From contig OY757010.1 in NCBI GenBank assembly GCA_963580285.1, positions 62,890,406 to 62,954,405 on the forward strand: 64,000 bases of DNA. Direction: 5' to 3'. Source of the DNA: Lucinisca nassula (Eukaryota > Mollusca > Bivalvia > Lucinida > Lucinidae). Made by a program: the position numbers and the translations under genes. The notes beneath the pieces were generated by a model that saw only the letters and a list, made by a program, of their open reading frames with translations, did no database searches and was not told the origin of the DNA. Positions 52,112 through 62,470 of the stretch are shown here, piece by piece (positions within the stretch are counted from its first letter, which is position 1; each line of letters starts with the position of its first letter).

Positions 52112-52315
52112 TACCAGCCTGCTCAGGCAAAGTGGCGCGAGTCGGAACGTCCATACATATAGACCCTATTCATGTATTGGTTTCATTGACCGGCAGGTCT
52201 TGAGATACCATTTCATCCCAATGTAAGGTAAAAGTCCCACAAAATTGTAAACAACGTCTCCAAAATGACCTACAAAATGTTGTCGGGGACGTGAGATCTC
52301 ATATCAAACTAACAA
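52112..52315 (+). mobile_element. SINE-A, 5' truncated
   Basis: Starts at CCAGCCTGCTCAGGCAAAGT and runs to GACGTGAGATCTCATATCAA AC. Confidence 0.82.
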
Positions 52316-52466
52316 TACTACACTACTACTACTACCACCGCCACTACTACTACAATAACAATGATGATAACAATTTCAGTAATCAAAACGATGATTATTA
52401 TAATTATACTAACTACTTCCACTATTACTTCAACTGCTACTTTTACAAGTATTATGATTTTGATTA

Positions 52467-52513
<47 letters not shown>

Positions 52514-52607
52514 TACGTGTTGAAAATGAATTTTATAAACACTTGCTGAAAATTCATTATGAATAATAATAATAGAAAACGATGATACAGTTGATAATAA
52601 TAATAAT
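52316..52607. repeat. Trinucleotide-rich DNA with (ATT)n tract
   Basis: CTACTACTACTACC at about 52320-52350, (ATT)15 at 52468-52512 and AATAATAATAA at 52560-52608. Tyrosine- and isoleucine-rich frames here are repeat translations. Confidence 0.9.
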
Positions 52608-53603
52608 AACTAGATCTGCAGTCGAAGGTATACCATCGCAAATACCCGCTTTTTCTATAAATAACACTAATTACTATGTATTAGCTAGCCAAAACTACAT
52701 GTAAGTTAAAAAAAGTTGCAAAGGACATTCTAACTGATAAGCAAAGTTTCAGAAGTGTAACTCTTATAGTTTAAAAGATATTGCAAAGTCATACTTTTTT
52801 ACCTTTGACCTTGGGGTTATGTTGAGGTCCACCTAAAGTATCCCAATTTATTCTATATTCCAACAGCCATCCAATAACCAAGTTTCAGAAGTGTAACGTC
52901 AATAGTTTAGAAGATATGGCAAAGTCATACTTTTTGACCTTTGACCTTGGGGTCGAGGTCACACCGAAAGTAGCCCAACATATTCTATATTCCAAGGGCC
53001 ATCCAATAAGCAAAGTTTCAGAAGTGTAACTCCAATAGTTTAGGAGATATGGCAAATCATAATTTTTGACCTATGACCTTGGGGTCATGTTGAGGTCAAG
53101 GTCACACCAAAAGTATCCAAATTTATTCTATATTCCAAGGGCCATCCAATAACCAAAGTTTCAGAAGTGTAACTCTAATAGTTTAGAAGATATGGCAAAA
53201 TCATACTTTTTGACCTTTGACCTTGAGGTCAAGGTCACACCAAAAGTAGTCTGACATATTCTATATTCCAAGGACCATCCAATAAGCAAAGTTTCAGAAG
53301 TGTAACTCCAACAGTTTAGGAGATATGGCAAATCATAATTTTTGACCTTTGACCTTGGGGTCATGTTGAGGTCAAGGTCACAAAAAATTGCCCACTGCCA
53401 TCTACATTCCATGTACTATCCACATGCAAAGTTTCAAAAGTGTAACTTCAGTGGTTGCAGAGGAGATCCAATCACAAGAAACGTGACGGACGGACAGACA
53501 GACAGACGGACGGACGGACGGACGGACAGACGGACTGACGCCGGAGTGAAGTGTGGTACGAAAACAATATACCCGATTTTTCTTCGAAAAAGCGGGTATA
53601 ATA
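52608..53603 (+). mobile_element. Tandem-repeat-bearing element, 133-143-bp unit, six units
   Basis: Second copy of the element at 50461. It starts ACTAGATCTGCAGTCGAAGG, AAATACCCGCTTTTTC at 52640-52655, units at about 52746, 52882, 53015, 53158, 53291 and 53431, and ends GAAAAAGCGGGTAT at 53586-53599, which is the exact complement of ATACCCGCTTTTTC at the start. Again sits next to TAA repeats. Confidence 0.85.
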
Positions 53604-53950
53604 ATGTATAAACACGCACGGCATTAATGGACTCGATTTGTTCGGAGACTGCTAAGTCTAAAGAAGACCAGTCTCTTTGCTGATTGCGTCTGTCGGATTG
53701 TAATATCCCTAAGGCTGTGCCCACTGATTAGTCATGGTCAAATTCCACTATTTTACACTGAGTGATAAGACATTCAAGAAACTGACAAGACAACTAGGGC
53801 TTGTTAAATTTGATACAGTAACTGCAAATTCAGTGTTCATGTCGACACGGTCATATAATTCTAGTTTATATGATTATAACTGAACGGTTTAATAATAAGA
53901 TTTCATTGCCTTTTCCTAACGAAAATAGTAAAATGCAATATTTTGTGAAA
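53604..53950. other. No gene seen
   Basis: Unassigned AT-rich sequence. The 96-codon minus frame at 53434-53724 starts here but runs into the element and is not supported. Confidence 0.4.
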
Positions 53951-53959
53951 AACAAATCG

Positions 53960-54720
53960 TATTCAGGTATGGGGTCGGTGCCCGTCCGTTCACCCTCCGT
54001 CTGTAAATGTTTGGTTTCCGGATAAATCCTCCTGCAGTTTTCATCCGATCAAGCTGAAACTTAGTAAGGCTATGAGCTGATGTAGCGCACATTGTTTCGG
54101 GGTTACAGTCCGCCAAATATTTACAGAGTTATGCCCCTTTGAAAATCTTTCGAAGTATTTTGTTACCGGATTACTCCCCCTACAGTTTACATATGATGAA
54201 GCTGAAACTTGGTAGACAGTTTGGCTATGAGTTGTTGTGTCGCATATTGTTTCAAGGTTACGGTCCAGCATATACTTACAGAGTCATTTATAAAATATGA
54301 TCTATTTCGTTGCCAGATAACTCCTCCTACAATTTTCATCTGATGAAGCTGAAACTTGGTAGATAGCAAGACTATGATGTGTTGTTGTGCATATTCTTTC
54401 GAAGTTACGAGTACAGTCTACTAAATATTTACAGAGTTATGCCCCTTTGAAAAAATTTGTAAACTATTTCGTTTTCGGATTACTCCTCCTACAGATTTCA
54501 TTGGACGAAGTTGTTACTTGGTAGAACAGTAGTCAGACTACGAGGTGATGTAGCGCATATTGTTTCACGGCTACGGTCCATTAAATATTTACATAGTTAC
54601 GCGCCTTTGAATACTTCTGTTGAAAATTCTTTTTAGACTAACTCATACAATTAACATTCGATCGAGCTGAAACTTGATATTTAGTTAGACCATGATGGGG
54701 AGCAGCGCATTTTGTTAGGG
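53960..54720. repeat. Decayed tandem array, about 150-bp unit, five units
   Basis: ACTCCTCCTACAGTTTTCAT-type landmarks at about 54027, 54175, 54322, 54484 and 54641, each with GAAGCTGAAACTTGGTAGA, GCGCATATTGTTTC and AAATATTTACAGAGTTATG later in the unit. The head near 53985 (GTCCGTTCACCCTCCGTCTG) is of the TCCGTC type seen before other arrays. Confidence 0.8.
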
Positions 54721-54739
54721 CCCTTCGCCGGCCATTAAT

Positions 54740-55140
54740 TTATTGCTTTTGTCCGCCTGTTTGTCACACCTTAACAAAAATCCTTACCTCGGTCATAACA
54801 TCAGAAGTATTTGCCCTACTCTCATGAAAATTCACACACATACTAACCATTACAAGACCTACATTATGTCTAAGAAACCTAGCTATATTGCTATTGTCCG
54901 AGTCTTTGTCCCGCCTTAACAAAAACGTCACCTTTTCTCATTAACGTATTTGCAATACTCTCATGAAACTCCACACGCCTACTTACGATCACAAGAGCTA
55001 CATTCTGACTTAACCAATAAGCCAAACCTCGGTCATAACTTCAAAAGTATTTGCATTTCTCTCATAGAACTTCACACACAAACTTACCATCACACGATCT
55101 ACACTCTGCCAAAAACTTGAACCATACTTACATGTGACTG
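54740..55140. repeat. Decayed tandem array, about 100-130-bp unit, three units
   Basis: CCTCGGTCATAACATCAGAA with GTATTTGCCCTACTCTCATG at about 54787-54835, and similar blocks near 54930 and 55030. Begins after TTTTGTCCGCCTGTTTGTC. Confidence 0.72.
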
Positions 55141-55190
55141 CTTTGAGTGGTCAGTAATCTAGTTTTGAGGTTTCGGTCATATATATAAGT

Positions 55191-55488
55191 TGGTTGGTTG
55201 ATTTGAGGTTTAACGTCCCCGTCAACACTGTAAAGGTCATTTTGGAGACGTTGCTTCCAATTTTGTGGGACTTTCACCCGACATTGAGATGAAATGACAT
55301 CTCAAGCCCTGTAGCCAAATGAAACCAATAGGGTTTATCAGCATGGACAGTCCGCCTCGCACCACAGTTCCTGGACAGGCTTACAGGCTCTAAGCGGTTT
55401 ACCAGTACTAGTGTGCGGGCCGGATTCAGCTCTGCGTGGAAGCATCATGCAGCCCATATATTTCTTCAAGCCCCTATGGGCGGGGCTC
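55191..55488 (-). mobile_element. SINE-A, full length, perfect 13-bp duplication
   Basis: CATATATATAAGT at 55178-55190 and 55489-55501. Complete, TATGGGCGGGG-head variant. Confidence 0.94.
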
Positions 55489-55655
55489 CATATATATAAG
55501 TAACCCCTTTGAAAAAAATTGTAAACATTTTGTTTCCGGCTAAATCGTGCAATTCTGATTAAAGTTGAGAAATAAATCACAGATAAAAATCAACTAACGA
55601 CCACGTAGCGCATGCATTTATGAAGGGAGAAGATAAGGTTACACCGTCCAACATC

Positions 55656-55931
55656 GGCCCCCGTAGAAATAGATGGGTTGCATGATGCTTCCACGCAGAG
55701 CTGAAATCCGACCGCACACGAGTGCTGGTAAATCGCTTAAAGGATCTAAGCCTGCCCAGGTAAAGCGGTGCGAGTCGGACCGTCCATACTTATAAACCCA
55801 ATTGGTTTCATTGGGCGACAGGGCTTGTCATTTCATCTCAATGTCGGGTAAATACACACCAAATTGGAAGCAACGTCTCCAAAATGACCTATACAGTGTT
55901 GACGGGGACATTAAACCTGAAATCAAACAAC
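55656..55931 (+). mobile_element. SINE-A with head hairpin partly deleted
   Basis: Starts GGCCCCCGTAGAAATAGATG, missing the CCCATCGGGGCTTGAA part. Imperfect 14-bp duplication CACCRTCCAACATC (55642-55655 and 55932-55945). Confidence 0.92.
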
Positions 55932-56043
55932 CACCATCCAACATCAAGGAATCAGCAATTCAAGTCCCGCCCTTCTGCCCAATGATTTTTTTTGTAGAAT
56001 AAATCAGTTATTTTCCGTTGTCACGAAGTATCAGAATACTAGT

Positions 56044-56289
56044 GTAAGGGGAATGGGTACAGCTTTAGTCAGGGGAAGTAACTCCTGCAATAGTATTTTT
56101 GTCTCCCATGTCAATAGGGGTCAACTCGTAAAGAAAAGAATTTGCTCCTTAGGAGCAAATTCTTTCCTTTAAGAGTAGACCCCTTTTCAAGTGGGACAGG
56201 GTTCATAGAAAAGCGAACATGAAATCCAGAAAATTGTCTCCCTTTGAAAAATGGCGTAAAAATCTGCCAGGTGTTCCCGTTCCCCTTAA
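56044..56289. mobile_element. MITE P4 with nested 34-bp-arm hairpin
   Basis: Ends TGTAAGGGGAATGG and CCCGTTCCCCTTAAA are inverted. Inside, 56116-56149 and 56151-56184 form a hairpin with three mismatches, centred on AAAGAATTTGCTCCTTAGGA. The second half (AGAAAAGCGAACATGAAATC, TTGTCTCCCTTTGAAAAATG) matches the copy at 59073-59222. Confidence 0.72.
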
Positions 56290-56461
56290 ATACAACACAC
56301 CAGATAAGAGGGAGTGGTCCTGCTTTTTGTGAGTGACAGCTGTTGCATAAATAGGCATTCGAGTATACTATTGAGCTAACTTTAACAAAAAATGCAGAAA
56401 AGGGGATTGACCTACTTCCACATCCTCCGCGATAGAAGTCATCCACAAACTAAAATAAACA
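56290..56461. other. Unassigned
   Basis: No repeat or gene recognised. Confidence 0.4.
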
Positions 56462-57720
56462 CAAACTTGGGCCCGAGACGGCGGAGGCCGTCACACTATA
56501 CTTTATGTTGTATGTACAGAATAAACAAAAAAATATAATCTACAAGCACAACCTTGCAGGTACAAAAACTGTCCTACCCAGCAATAGAGAGTGAGTGGGC
56601 TTGCCTCAAAACGGACAACACCATCTTTAAAGCACAAGAAAAACAAACACTACAGGTCCGTGGCGGGGCGAGCACATCCGCCCGCATATATACTCAATAA
56701 GATGGGGGCACAGACCAAATAATGTAAAAATGTACATACATTACAAAAATATGCAAAAATCAAACAAAAAAATAAAAAACAAAACTACCAATATCAAAAT
56801 TGATACAAAAAGCGTAGACGACATCCATAGACATGGTGCTGGCGTGAGGGTGTAGATGCGGCTGAAGCTACAAGCTAGAAGAGAGAAATGGATGGACTCT
56901 ACAATTTTGTGGTGCAAATAAGCACCACAAAATGGCTAAAAAACTTTGTCTCGAATCCCCTGATTGGATATTAGGTGCATAACACGTAGCATGGAAACGT
57001 GTATAACAATCTTTAGGAACGTCTGCCAAATCGCAATGAAACTTTCAAACAAAATTAACTGCTAAACGATCCCCTTAATGATAAGTTCAAACTCGGAGCC
57101 TAACCTGTTACACGAAACAACCCACATCCCTTTGCGGCAAACCGCAAGAACCCAAGGCACAGCACTGCTATAACTTAAACGAAGGCAATCACGTAGCCAA
57201 ACCTTTAGAATGGAGTTCCAAATTACTACAACTAAACTATGTTGCACCAAAACAAAGGCTCATATTGAAACTGTGCAACACATCCACAGCCCTTGAAAAA
57301 TGAAGCACGCCTAGCCCAGAAACTCCAACAAATAAAGATGCCCTTTAGCGACAGGACAGTGCACTCCTGAAGCAAACGGGAAGACAAAATATAAGCCCCA
57401 CCGAGACCTGGAAAGGTCACGGCACCGTTTCATAAACCTCTCAGGACGGAGCTCGGCGATTGGCTACAGGGCAAGGGGGATGCCCTGGGGCTCGGAGACA
57501 CCTGAGACGTGAGACGACAAACACGAGACGGGCGGGGCTGGGGCCGAGCGATGGTCTCCCTGTTCACCGGCAACGGGGAATAGGGGTACCACCGAACGGC
57601 TACGGTGTAGTGCCAGCATGGATTCGTTCCCTGGGACCCCACCAGCTGACGACCCGCGACACGGGGAAACTGGAAAACAACAACAACTATTGAGCTACTT
57701 GAGCGAGACAACTCTGCACG
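56462..57720. other. Unidentified low-copy sequence, GC-rich right part
   Basis: Begins GGGCCCGAGACGGCGGAGGC. No block from here recurs elsewhere in the window. 56897-56937 has a hairpin (ATTTTGTGGTGC...GCACCACAAAAT). 57430-57670 is notably GC-rich with open frames on both strands (57430-57711 minus, 57460-57693 plus), neither resembling a protein that I recognise. Could be an untranslated region of a large retroelement, an LTR, or host sequence. Function not assigned. Confidence 0.4.
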
Positions 57721-57941
57721 AAAAATACCTTCTCAGCTTTGATTGGTTGATTGTTTTGGGTTTTACGACATGTCAATCCTGTTGGTCGTTTCCTGTCGTC
57801 TCCCATAGGAAGGGAGAAAAGAGATAGAATACATAGTTGAGGTGATGAACGTGGGGGAAAGAGGTGAAAGAGGGAAATGAATGGAAGTGTAGAGAAAGAC
57901 GAAATAACAGCATAACATAACACCTTGTCCAATTGTCAGCC

Positions 57942-58083
57942 TTAGAAGCCTCCGTAGTGTTGTGGTTATGCTACTCGCTCCCGGGCTTCTCCAGACTTTC
58001 GGATGAGTCTTTAATATTAGGTCCCGTCTCCGTATGACCTAAGCTGTTGGTGAGACGTATAACTCGAACACTCAGTCACTCAC
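57942..58083 (+). mobile_element. SINE-B with internal deletion and 14-bp duplication
   Basis: TCCAATTGTCAGCC at 57928-57941 and 58084-58097. Head GAAGCCTCCGTAGTGTTGTG is present, but the anticodon-to-B-box part is deleted between TACTCGCTC and CCGGGCTTCTCCAGACTTTC. Confidence 0.93.
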
Positions 58084-58278
58084 TCCAATTGTCAGCCAAT
58101 ATCAGTTGGGCGCCCAAGTGACGAAAGATACAGGTCACCTTTGCCTCACCCTACTTTAGACAATGCACCCTGTCTTTCGCCTCTTCCATGTCATATTTGC
58201 GAACTCTTTTATGGCTCTTAAACTGGTTTTCTGTAATTATAGCAAGTAACGAAAATTAATATATGTTTTGTATTATTT

Positions 58279-58489
58279 GAGCTAGGGCACAGCATTTTCC
58301 TACAATTTACATATGCGCCCAGTGGAGAATCTGGTCAGCCTGCGCATCCATAAAGTCTGAGCAGACACTTCGCTTGCTGCACGAAGTAGCATTGGGCCCT
58401 TAGATATCCTTGATGCGCATAGCGGATGCGCAGGCTAATCTGAGTCTTCGCAAGACATGTAAATTGTAGGAAATGCTGTGCCCCGGCTC
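58279..58489. mobile_element. MITE P3 with 33-bp terminal inverted repeats
   Basis: GAGCTAGGGCACAGCATTTT (58279) and its complement TAGGAAATGCTGTGCCCCGG CTC (to 58489) form 33-34-bp ends. A second inverted pair CAGCCTGCGCATCC / GGATGCGCAGGCTAATC lies inside, plus GAAGTAGC-type sequence in the loop. Confidence 0.88.
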
Positions 58490-58573
58490 AATTTTCTTCT
58501 TCAACCATAGAGTGTTGCCACGGCTAGAATCGCCTCATAAAGCGATTCGAGCGAGTACCAACAATTTTTATAT

Positions 58574-58842
58574 GAGCCGGAGTAAAGCATTTCCTACAAT
58601 TAACATGTGCGTCCAACGAAGACTCAGATCAGCCTGCGCATCCGCGCAGTCTGATCAGAGTCTTCGTTGTGCGCTCTAGGGATAGCTAAGGGCCCAATGC
58701 TCCTTCATGTGCGCGGCAAGAGAAGACTCTAGTCAGATTATAGATATCATAGATATCCTTGGTGCGCACAGCGGATGTGCAGGCTGATCTGAGTCTTCGC
58801 TAGGCGCACATTTAAATTGTGGGGAATGCTGTGCCCCGGCTC
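58574..58842. mobile_element. MITE P3, second copy
   Basis: Ends GAGCCGGAGTAAAGCATTTC and GGGAATGCTGTGCCCCGGCT C. Internal GACTCAGATCAGCCTGCGCA with GCAGGCTGATCTGAGTC, and an additional GCGCAGTCTGATCAGAGTCT block. It lies 84 bp from the first copy, and the gap is itself a MITE-P-like palindrome (GCTAGAATCGCCTCATAAAG CGATTCGAGC). Confidence 0.88.
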
Positions 58843-59072
58843 ATTTGTCAGCAAGGATAACAAAAATATATGTCCATGTTAACATCATTTTTCTCTATAC
58901 AAAGTGGGTTTACAAGGGTATCCATGACACGGCCTTGTCAGCGTGTAGTGCCACGCAGTTACTATATTCGTTTCATGACCACAATGAAGGATTAATTTTG
59001 TTTAAGAAGTACTAAAAAATCACGCCAATATTGTCAACACGGCTACACAAACAAAATCAACAGTAATAATCT
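58843..59072. other. MITE-P2 right-end scrap, otherwise unassigned
   Basis: 58890-58945 (TTTTTCTCTATACAAAGTGG, CACGGCCTTGTCAGCGTG) is a MITE-P2 right end. Nothing else recognised. Confidence 0.5.
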
Positions 59073-59222
59073 TTAAGGGGAACGGATAAACTTTCAGATG
59101 AGGCAAATCCATACCCAGTTTCTGTGGAACAGATTTTATAGAAAAGCAACCAGGAAGTCCCGAAAGTTGTCTCCCTTTGAAACGTGTCGGAAAGTTCCAC
59201 CAGGAGTTACCATTCCCCTTAA
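59073..59222. mobile_element. MITE P4, short copy
   Basis: TTAAGGGGAACGG at left and CCATTCCCCTTAA at right are inverted ends. AGAAAAGCAACCAGGAAGTC and GTTGTCTCCCTTTGAAACG align with 56215-56265. Confidence 0.78.
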
Positions 59223-59453
59223 TTACTTCAATGAGGTCAGTAAACCTGAATATGTAAGGCCCGCTCATTTGCGGCATTGTGTTGCTAATAGAATATAAAC
59301 AGCTTGTATAACCTATCCGCGACATGCGAAAGATGTAATCAAGGTTCTTGGAGTTTGCAGCTGTTCATTGTGATAGGGCACGCCAATGTTTTCTGAATGA
59401 TACCCACTGAGCCAGGGGAAACACAAACTGGTACCAACTGACTTCGCGTGCTG

Positions 59454-59791
59454 CAAAAATAAAAAAAACAAGCCTAGATAATTTTGACCCCCTTAAACAG
59501 CACTGTTTTAAGCCTGTGGTTTACAGGGATAACCCTTATTTTTCTTATTTCTGCTCCAAATATAAATTGTGGGTACTCGTTAGAAGCGCCTCGCCGAGGC
59601 GGTTCTAACGAGTGCCCACATGGCACAATCTATATTTGGAGCAGAAATAAGAAACATATCACACTTTTTCATCTTAAAATGTTCGTTTTTTTCGGCGGTT
59701 AAGTTTAAAATGTATTTGTATTTGTTTGTTTGATTTGATGTTTAACGTCCCCATCAACACTGTAAAGGTCATTTAGGTGTAATTTCGTAAT
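59454..59791 (-). mobile_element. MITE-P1 split by a SINE-A tail
   Basis: Left AACAAGCCTAGATAATTTTG, core GGGTACTCGTTAGAAGCGCC TCG paired with GAGGCGGTTCTAACGAGTGC, right GTGTAATTTCGTAATG. A truncated SINE-A in minus orientation (59722-59772, TTTGATTTGATGTTTAACGT CCCC) interrupts the right arm. Confidence 0.85.
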
Positions 59792-59795
59792 GACA

Positions 59796-60020
59796 AGTAG
59801 AAGTAAAACAAAGATCAGGAACCGATACAATTAACTTACTCCATCCATCAAAGACACCAACGGGAAAGAAACACAAACATGAAGCGACCAGACCATAATG
59901 GAAACCTAAACAAAGGAAGGCCATAAGGACAGTTACTTTCCCACAAAATGGCCAAAACGGCCATCCAAAATAAAAAGACATAAGTGATACACACAGTTAG
60001 TAACAAACAACAACATAAAT
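59796..60020 (-). mobile_element. RT-E 3' end, truncated
   Basis: AGTAGAAGTAAAACAAAGAT, CCATCAAAGACACCAACGGG, AAGCGACCAGACCATAATGG and GACAGTTACTTTCCCACAAA: complement of the RT-E 3' UTR, with an internal ATAAGTGATACACACAGTTA as in 30080-30115 inverted. Confidence 0.85.
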
Positions 60021-60106
60021 ACAACTTTATTTGAGCCGATACTGAAAGACCTGGGCGACCAGCGAATGCGCAGTGTAGTCAGAGTCAGCTTAAGCATAAA
60101 ACACTT

Positions 60107-60308
60107 CATTACGATAACACACCCGAGCAACAAGGTGCAATTTTTCACATCTCGACAATGACTACTTTTCTGAGGCGGTTCTAACATGTACCCACAACCT
60201 GTCTTGAGCAGAAATAAGAAAAAAATGTATACTCCCGTTAACCCTAGTTGTCTCCCTTTAAATTGGGGTTTAGTGGGGTATTCATTTCAAGGACTTGTTC
60301 ACGTGATG
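60107..60308 (+). mobile_element. MITE-P2, left core arm deleted
   Basis: CATTACGATAACACACCCGA, then directly CTGAGGCGGTTCTAACATGT ACCCACAACCTG and the right end AAGGACTTGTTCACGTGATG. Confidence 0.85.
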
Positions 60309-60432
60309 TAAAAAAAATGTTGTGAATCTAGTTAACAATCGCACTCTGTTCTATTCTCAAAACCCTTATTTTCTACCTTTTAAACTACAGAGGTCTTATG
60401 TCAAGTTAAACTAAATATTCTTGTTTCATAGG

Positions 60433-60807
60433 AAGTATGTTTCGGCTCCGACAGACAAGGCCGCAAACAATATAGTCGTTGTTGGACAACTCCCCATATT
60501 TTACAATGTAAGTCTCTTCAGCAAGTGAAGGCCTATGAACTACAACCTTTGGCTGAAGAGAGGTCTCTGGCTAATGAGCAGCTCCATCATTCAACCACCA
60601 AGTTTGCTGTAAGTGTTAACGAAAATCAAGATATGCTTCCTACGTTACACTGGCCACCAAAACTTCACAAAATACCACACAATGCACGGTTTGTTGCAAA
60701 TTCAAGTTGTTGTACCACTAATGAACTTTTGAAATTAATAACTTCATTTCTTACCGGCATAAATAGCATGTAATTAAATATGGCGACAAAGTTTATGAAA
60801 GATCCGG
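60433..60807 (+). pseudogene. RT-E-type reverse transcriptase fragment (fingers/palm start)
   Basis: Frame 1: KYVSAPTDKAANNIVVV. Frame 2 from about 60525: KAYELQPLAEERSLANEQLH and LPTLHWPPKLHKIPHNARFV with ANSSCCTTNELLKLITSFLT. Frame 3 from about 60767: HVIKYGDKVYERSG. The LPKLHK-type motif with following R-F-NSS-CTT is characteristic of this RT family just upstream of the catalytic palm. Two frameshifts and truncation at the GT tract make it a pseudogene. It may represent the 5' side of the same family whose C-terminus is at 48425. The catalytic YxDD region is not present. Confidence 0.82.
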
Positions 60808-60860
60808 TGTGTGTGTGTGTGTGTGGGGGGGGGGTTCGGGGGGAAGGGGGTGTCGATTTG
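60808..60860. repeat. (GT)n and G-rich tract
   Basis: (GT)8 followed by G runs GGGGGGGGG and GGGGGGAAGGGGG. Truncates the RT fragment on its left. Confidence 0.95.
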
Positions 60861-61114
60861 GGTCTATTAAAATTCGAACTAAGTTTTTTTAAATAAACTA
60901 TAATACAGACGTTTCCTTGCGTTTAGTCTGTCTGCGCATGATTTTCCACGCTTTACACAACACTATATTATATATAATATTATAGAAACTGTTCTATAGA
61001 AACTTACTGCTTTAATGTGAATGGACAGAGAATATAACATGTAATGTAAGAATTGCCTTTTCCACTTCTTAAAAGCATAAAACTTACACATAATGGTCAT
61101 ATGAGAAAGTGTGT
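60861..61114. other. Unassigned AT-rich DNA
   Basis: TATTATATATAATATTATAG palindrome near 60964. No gene. Confidence 0.4.
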
Positions 61115-61391
61115 CATCACGAAAACACACCTATATTACTTAGACCCCCTTAAGCCCCACTTTTTTATCGTAAAACTGGGGTTTGGAGGGGTATATATTA
61201 TTTCTCGTATTTCTGCTCGAAAGCATAGATTGTGGGTACTCGTTAGAACCGCATTTTCAAGGCGGTTCTAACGAGTACCTACAATCCATGTTTTAGCAAA
61301 ACTAAGAAAAATATCAGAAATTTTACCTGAACCATTTCATTTTTTGGTGGTAAAATTTTCGATATATTTGAATAGGCGTTTTTTTGTAATG
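61115..61391 (-). mobile_element. MITE-P1, complete
   Basis: CATCACGAAAACACACCTAT at left, core GGGTACTCGTTAGAACCGCA with GCGGTTCTAACGAGTACCTA, right TTGAATAGGCGTTTTTTTGT AATG. Confidence 0.9.
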
Positions 61392-61529
61392 TAAGGCTCT
61401 CGCCTTTCTACTTAATATTTATGTAAGATTTAGTATTTAGACAGAATGTGAGAATTCCGATGGAAGCGAATTGTGCACCCCTTGTGGCTGTTTTATACGG
61501 CGTCCCTTTCTGTTGAAAAGTAATCTGCA

Positions 61530-61700
61530 AAATAGACGTTAAGGCAATGCTTCACATCTCCTATCCAAGACACTAAAGGGAAAGAGACACAAACATAAAA
61601 TAACTTCACCATGATAAAAACTTAACAAGCGGAAAACCAAAAGAACATTTACGTTCCCACAAAATGGCCAAACGTTTGTCGAAAATAAAAATATATCATT
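61530..61700 (-). mobile_element. RT-E 3' UTR fragment, diverged
   Basis: AGACACTAAAGGGAAAGAGA, GCGGAAAACCAAAAGAACAT and TTACGTTCCCACAAAATGGC. Confidence 0.78.
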
Positions 61701-61724
61701 CTAACACAGCGCCTATATAGGCGA

Positions 61725-62160
61725 TGGAACATAACTGTGTTTTATTCTGCAACAAATCACAGCTCGGAAGAGCGTGACGAGTGACGTCATTAAAATCTGC
61801 CAATTTATGACGTCAATAGTCGATTTCCTTAACGTCATTTTCTCGCATCGAAAACGTTAGAAAAGGATATAAATGCGTGTGTTTCAGTCGATAATTTTAG
61901 CGGGATTTCTTCTACCAATGGAGAAAGGTTGTGAGATTTTAAAGGAGACAACATTATTGCCGATTTTCAAATTGTTAGAATCGAAATAGATTAGCTCTAG
62001 TCTGTGATTTGATGAGTACTAAATCACAGTTTGCCGATTAGATATAAGTAGGCAAATAACGCGCGCTACGCGCCCGTGATTTGATCTACTTTACAACTGA
62101 CCTCCAAACTGTGATTTATTACTCAACAAATCACAGTGAGAACTGATCTAATTCTTAAGC
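61725..62160. repeat. Fold-back region built on CTGTGATTT/AAATCACAG
   Basis: AAATCACAG-type motifs at about 61754, 62021 and 62128 pair with CTGTGATTT at 62002 and 62110. Two clear hairpins at 62002-62029 and 62108-62137. GTGACGTCATT and TGACGTCAAT lie near 61783 and 61808, and GCGCGCTACGCGC near 62060. Probably an inverted-repeat transposon. No gene. Confidence 0.65.
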
Positions 62161-62232
62161 AAAATATGCGTGCAAAGACGAACTATAACACAAATAAACT
62201 AAACAATTTTACCTTCTCGGAGATGTTGCACT

Positions 62233-62470
62233 CATTACAAAAACACGCCTACACAAATACAATGGATTTTTTTTTCCGCCGAAAAACGAAAATTTTGAGA
62301 TGAAAAATTGTGATATTTTTGTTATTTCTACTCCAAATATAGATTGTGGGTACACGTTAGAACCGCCTCATCGAGGCGGTTCTAACGAGTAACTCTGTAA
62401 ACTCCACTTCTGCAAAATAAAAGTGGGATTCAAGGGGGTCAGAATTTTATATAGGTGTGTTTCCGTGATG
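62233..62470 (+). mobile_element. MITE-P1, complete but shortened right of core
   Basis: CATTACAAAAACACGCCTAC, core GGGTACACGTTAGAACCGCC TCATC paired with GATGAGGCGGTTCTAACGAG, right AAGGGGGTCAGAATTTTATA and GTGTGTTTCCGTGATG. Confidence 0.9.

Noticed and set aside
50461..53603. Minus-strand frames with repeated LNMTARSRSK-like and DLDLNMT peptides
   Set aside because: They follow the 143-bp unit exactly and are interrupted between units, so they are repeat translations.
57430..57711. Overlapping GC-rich frames as a possible gene
   Set aside because: Open on both strands because of base composition. No recognisable motif, so reported only as unidentified sequence.
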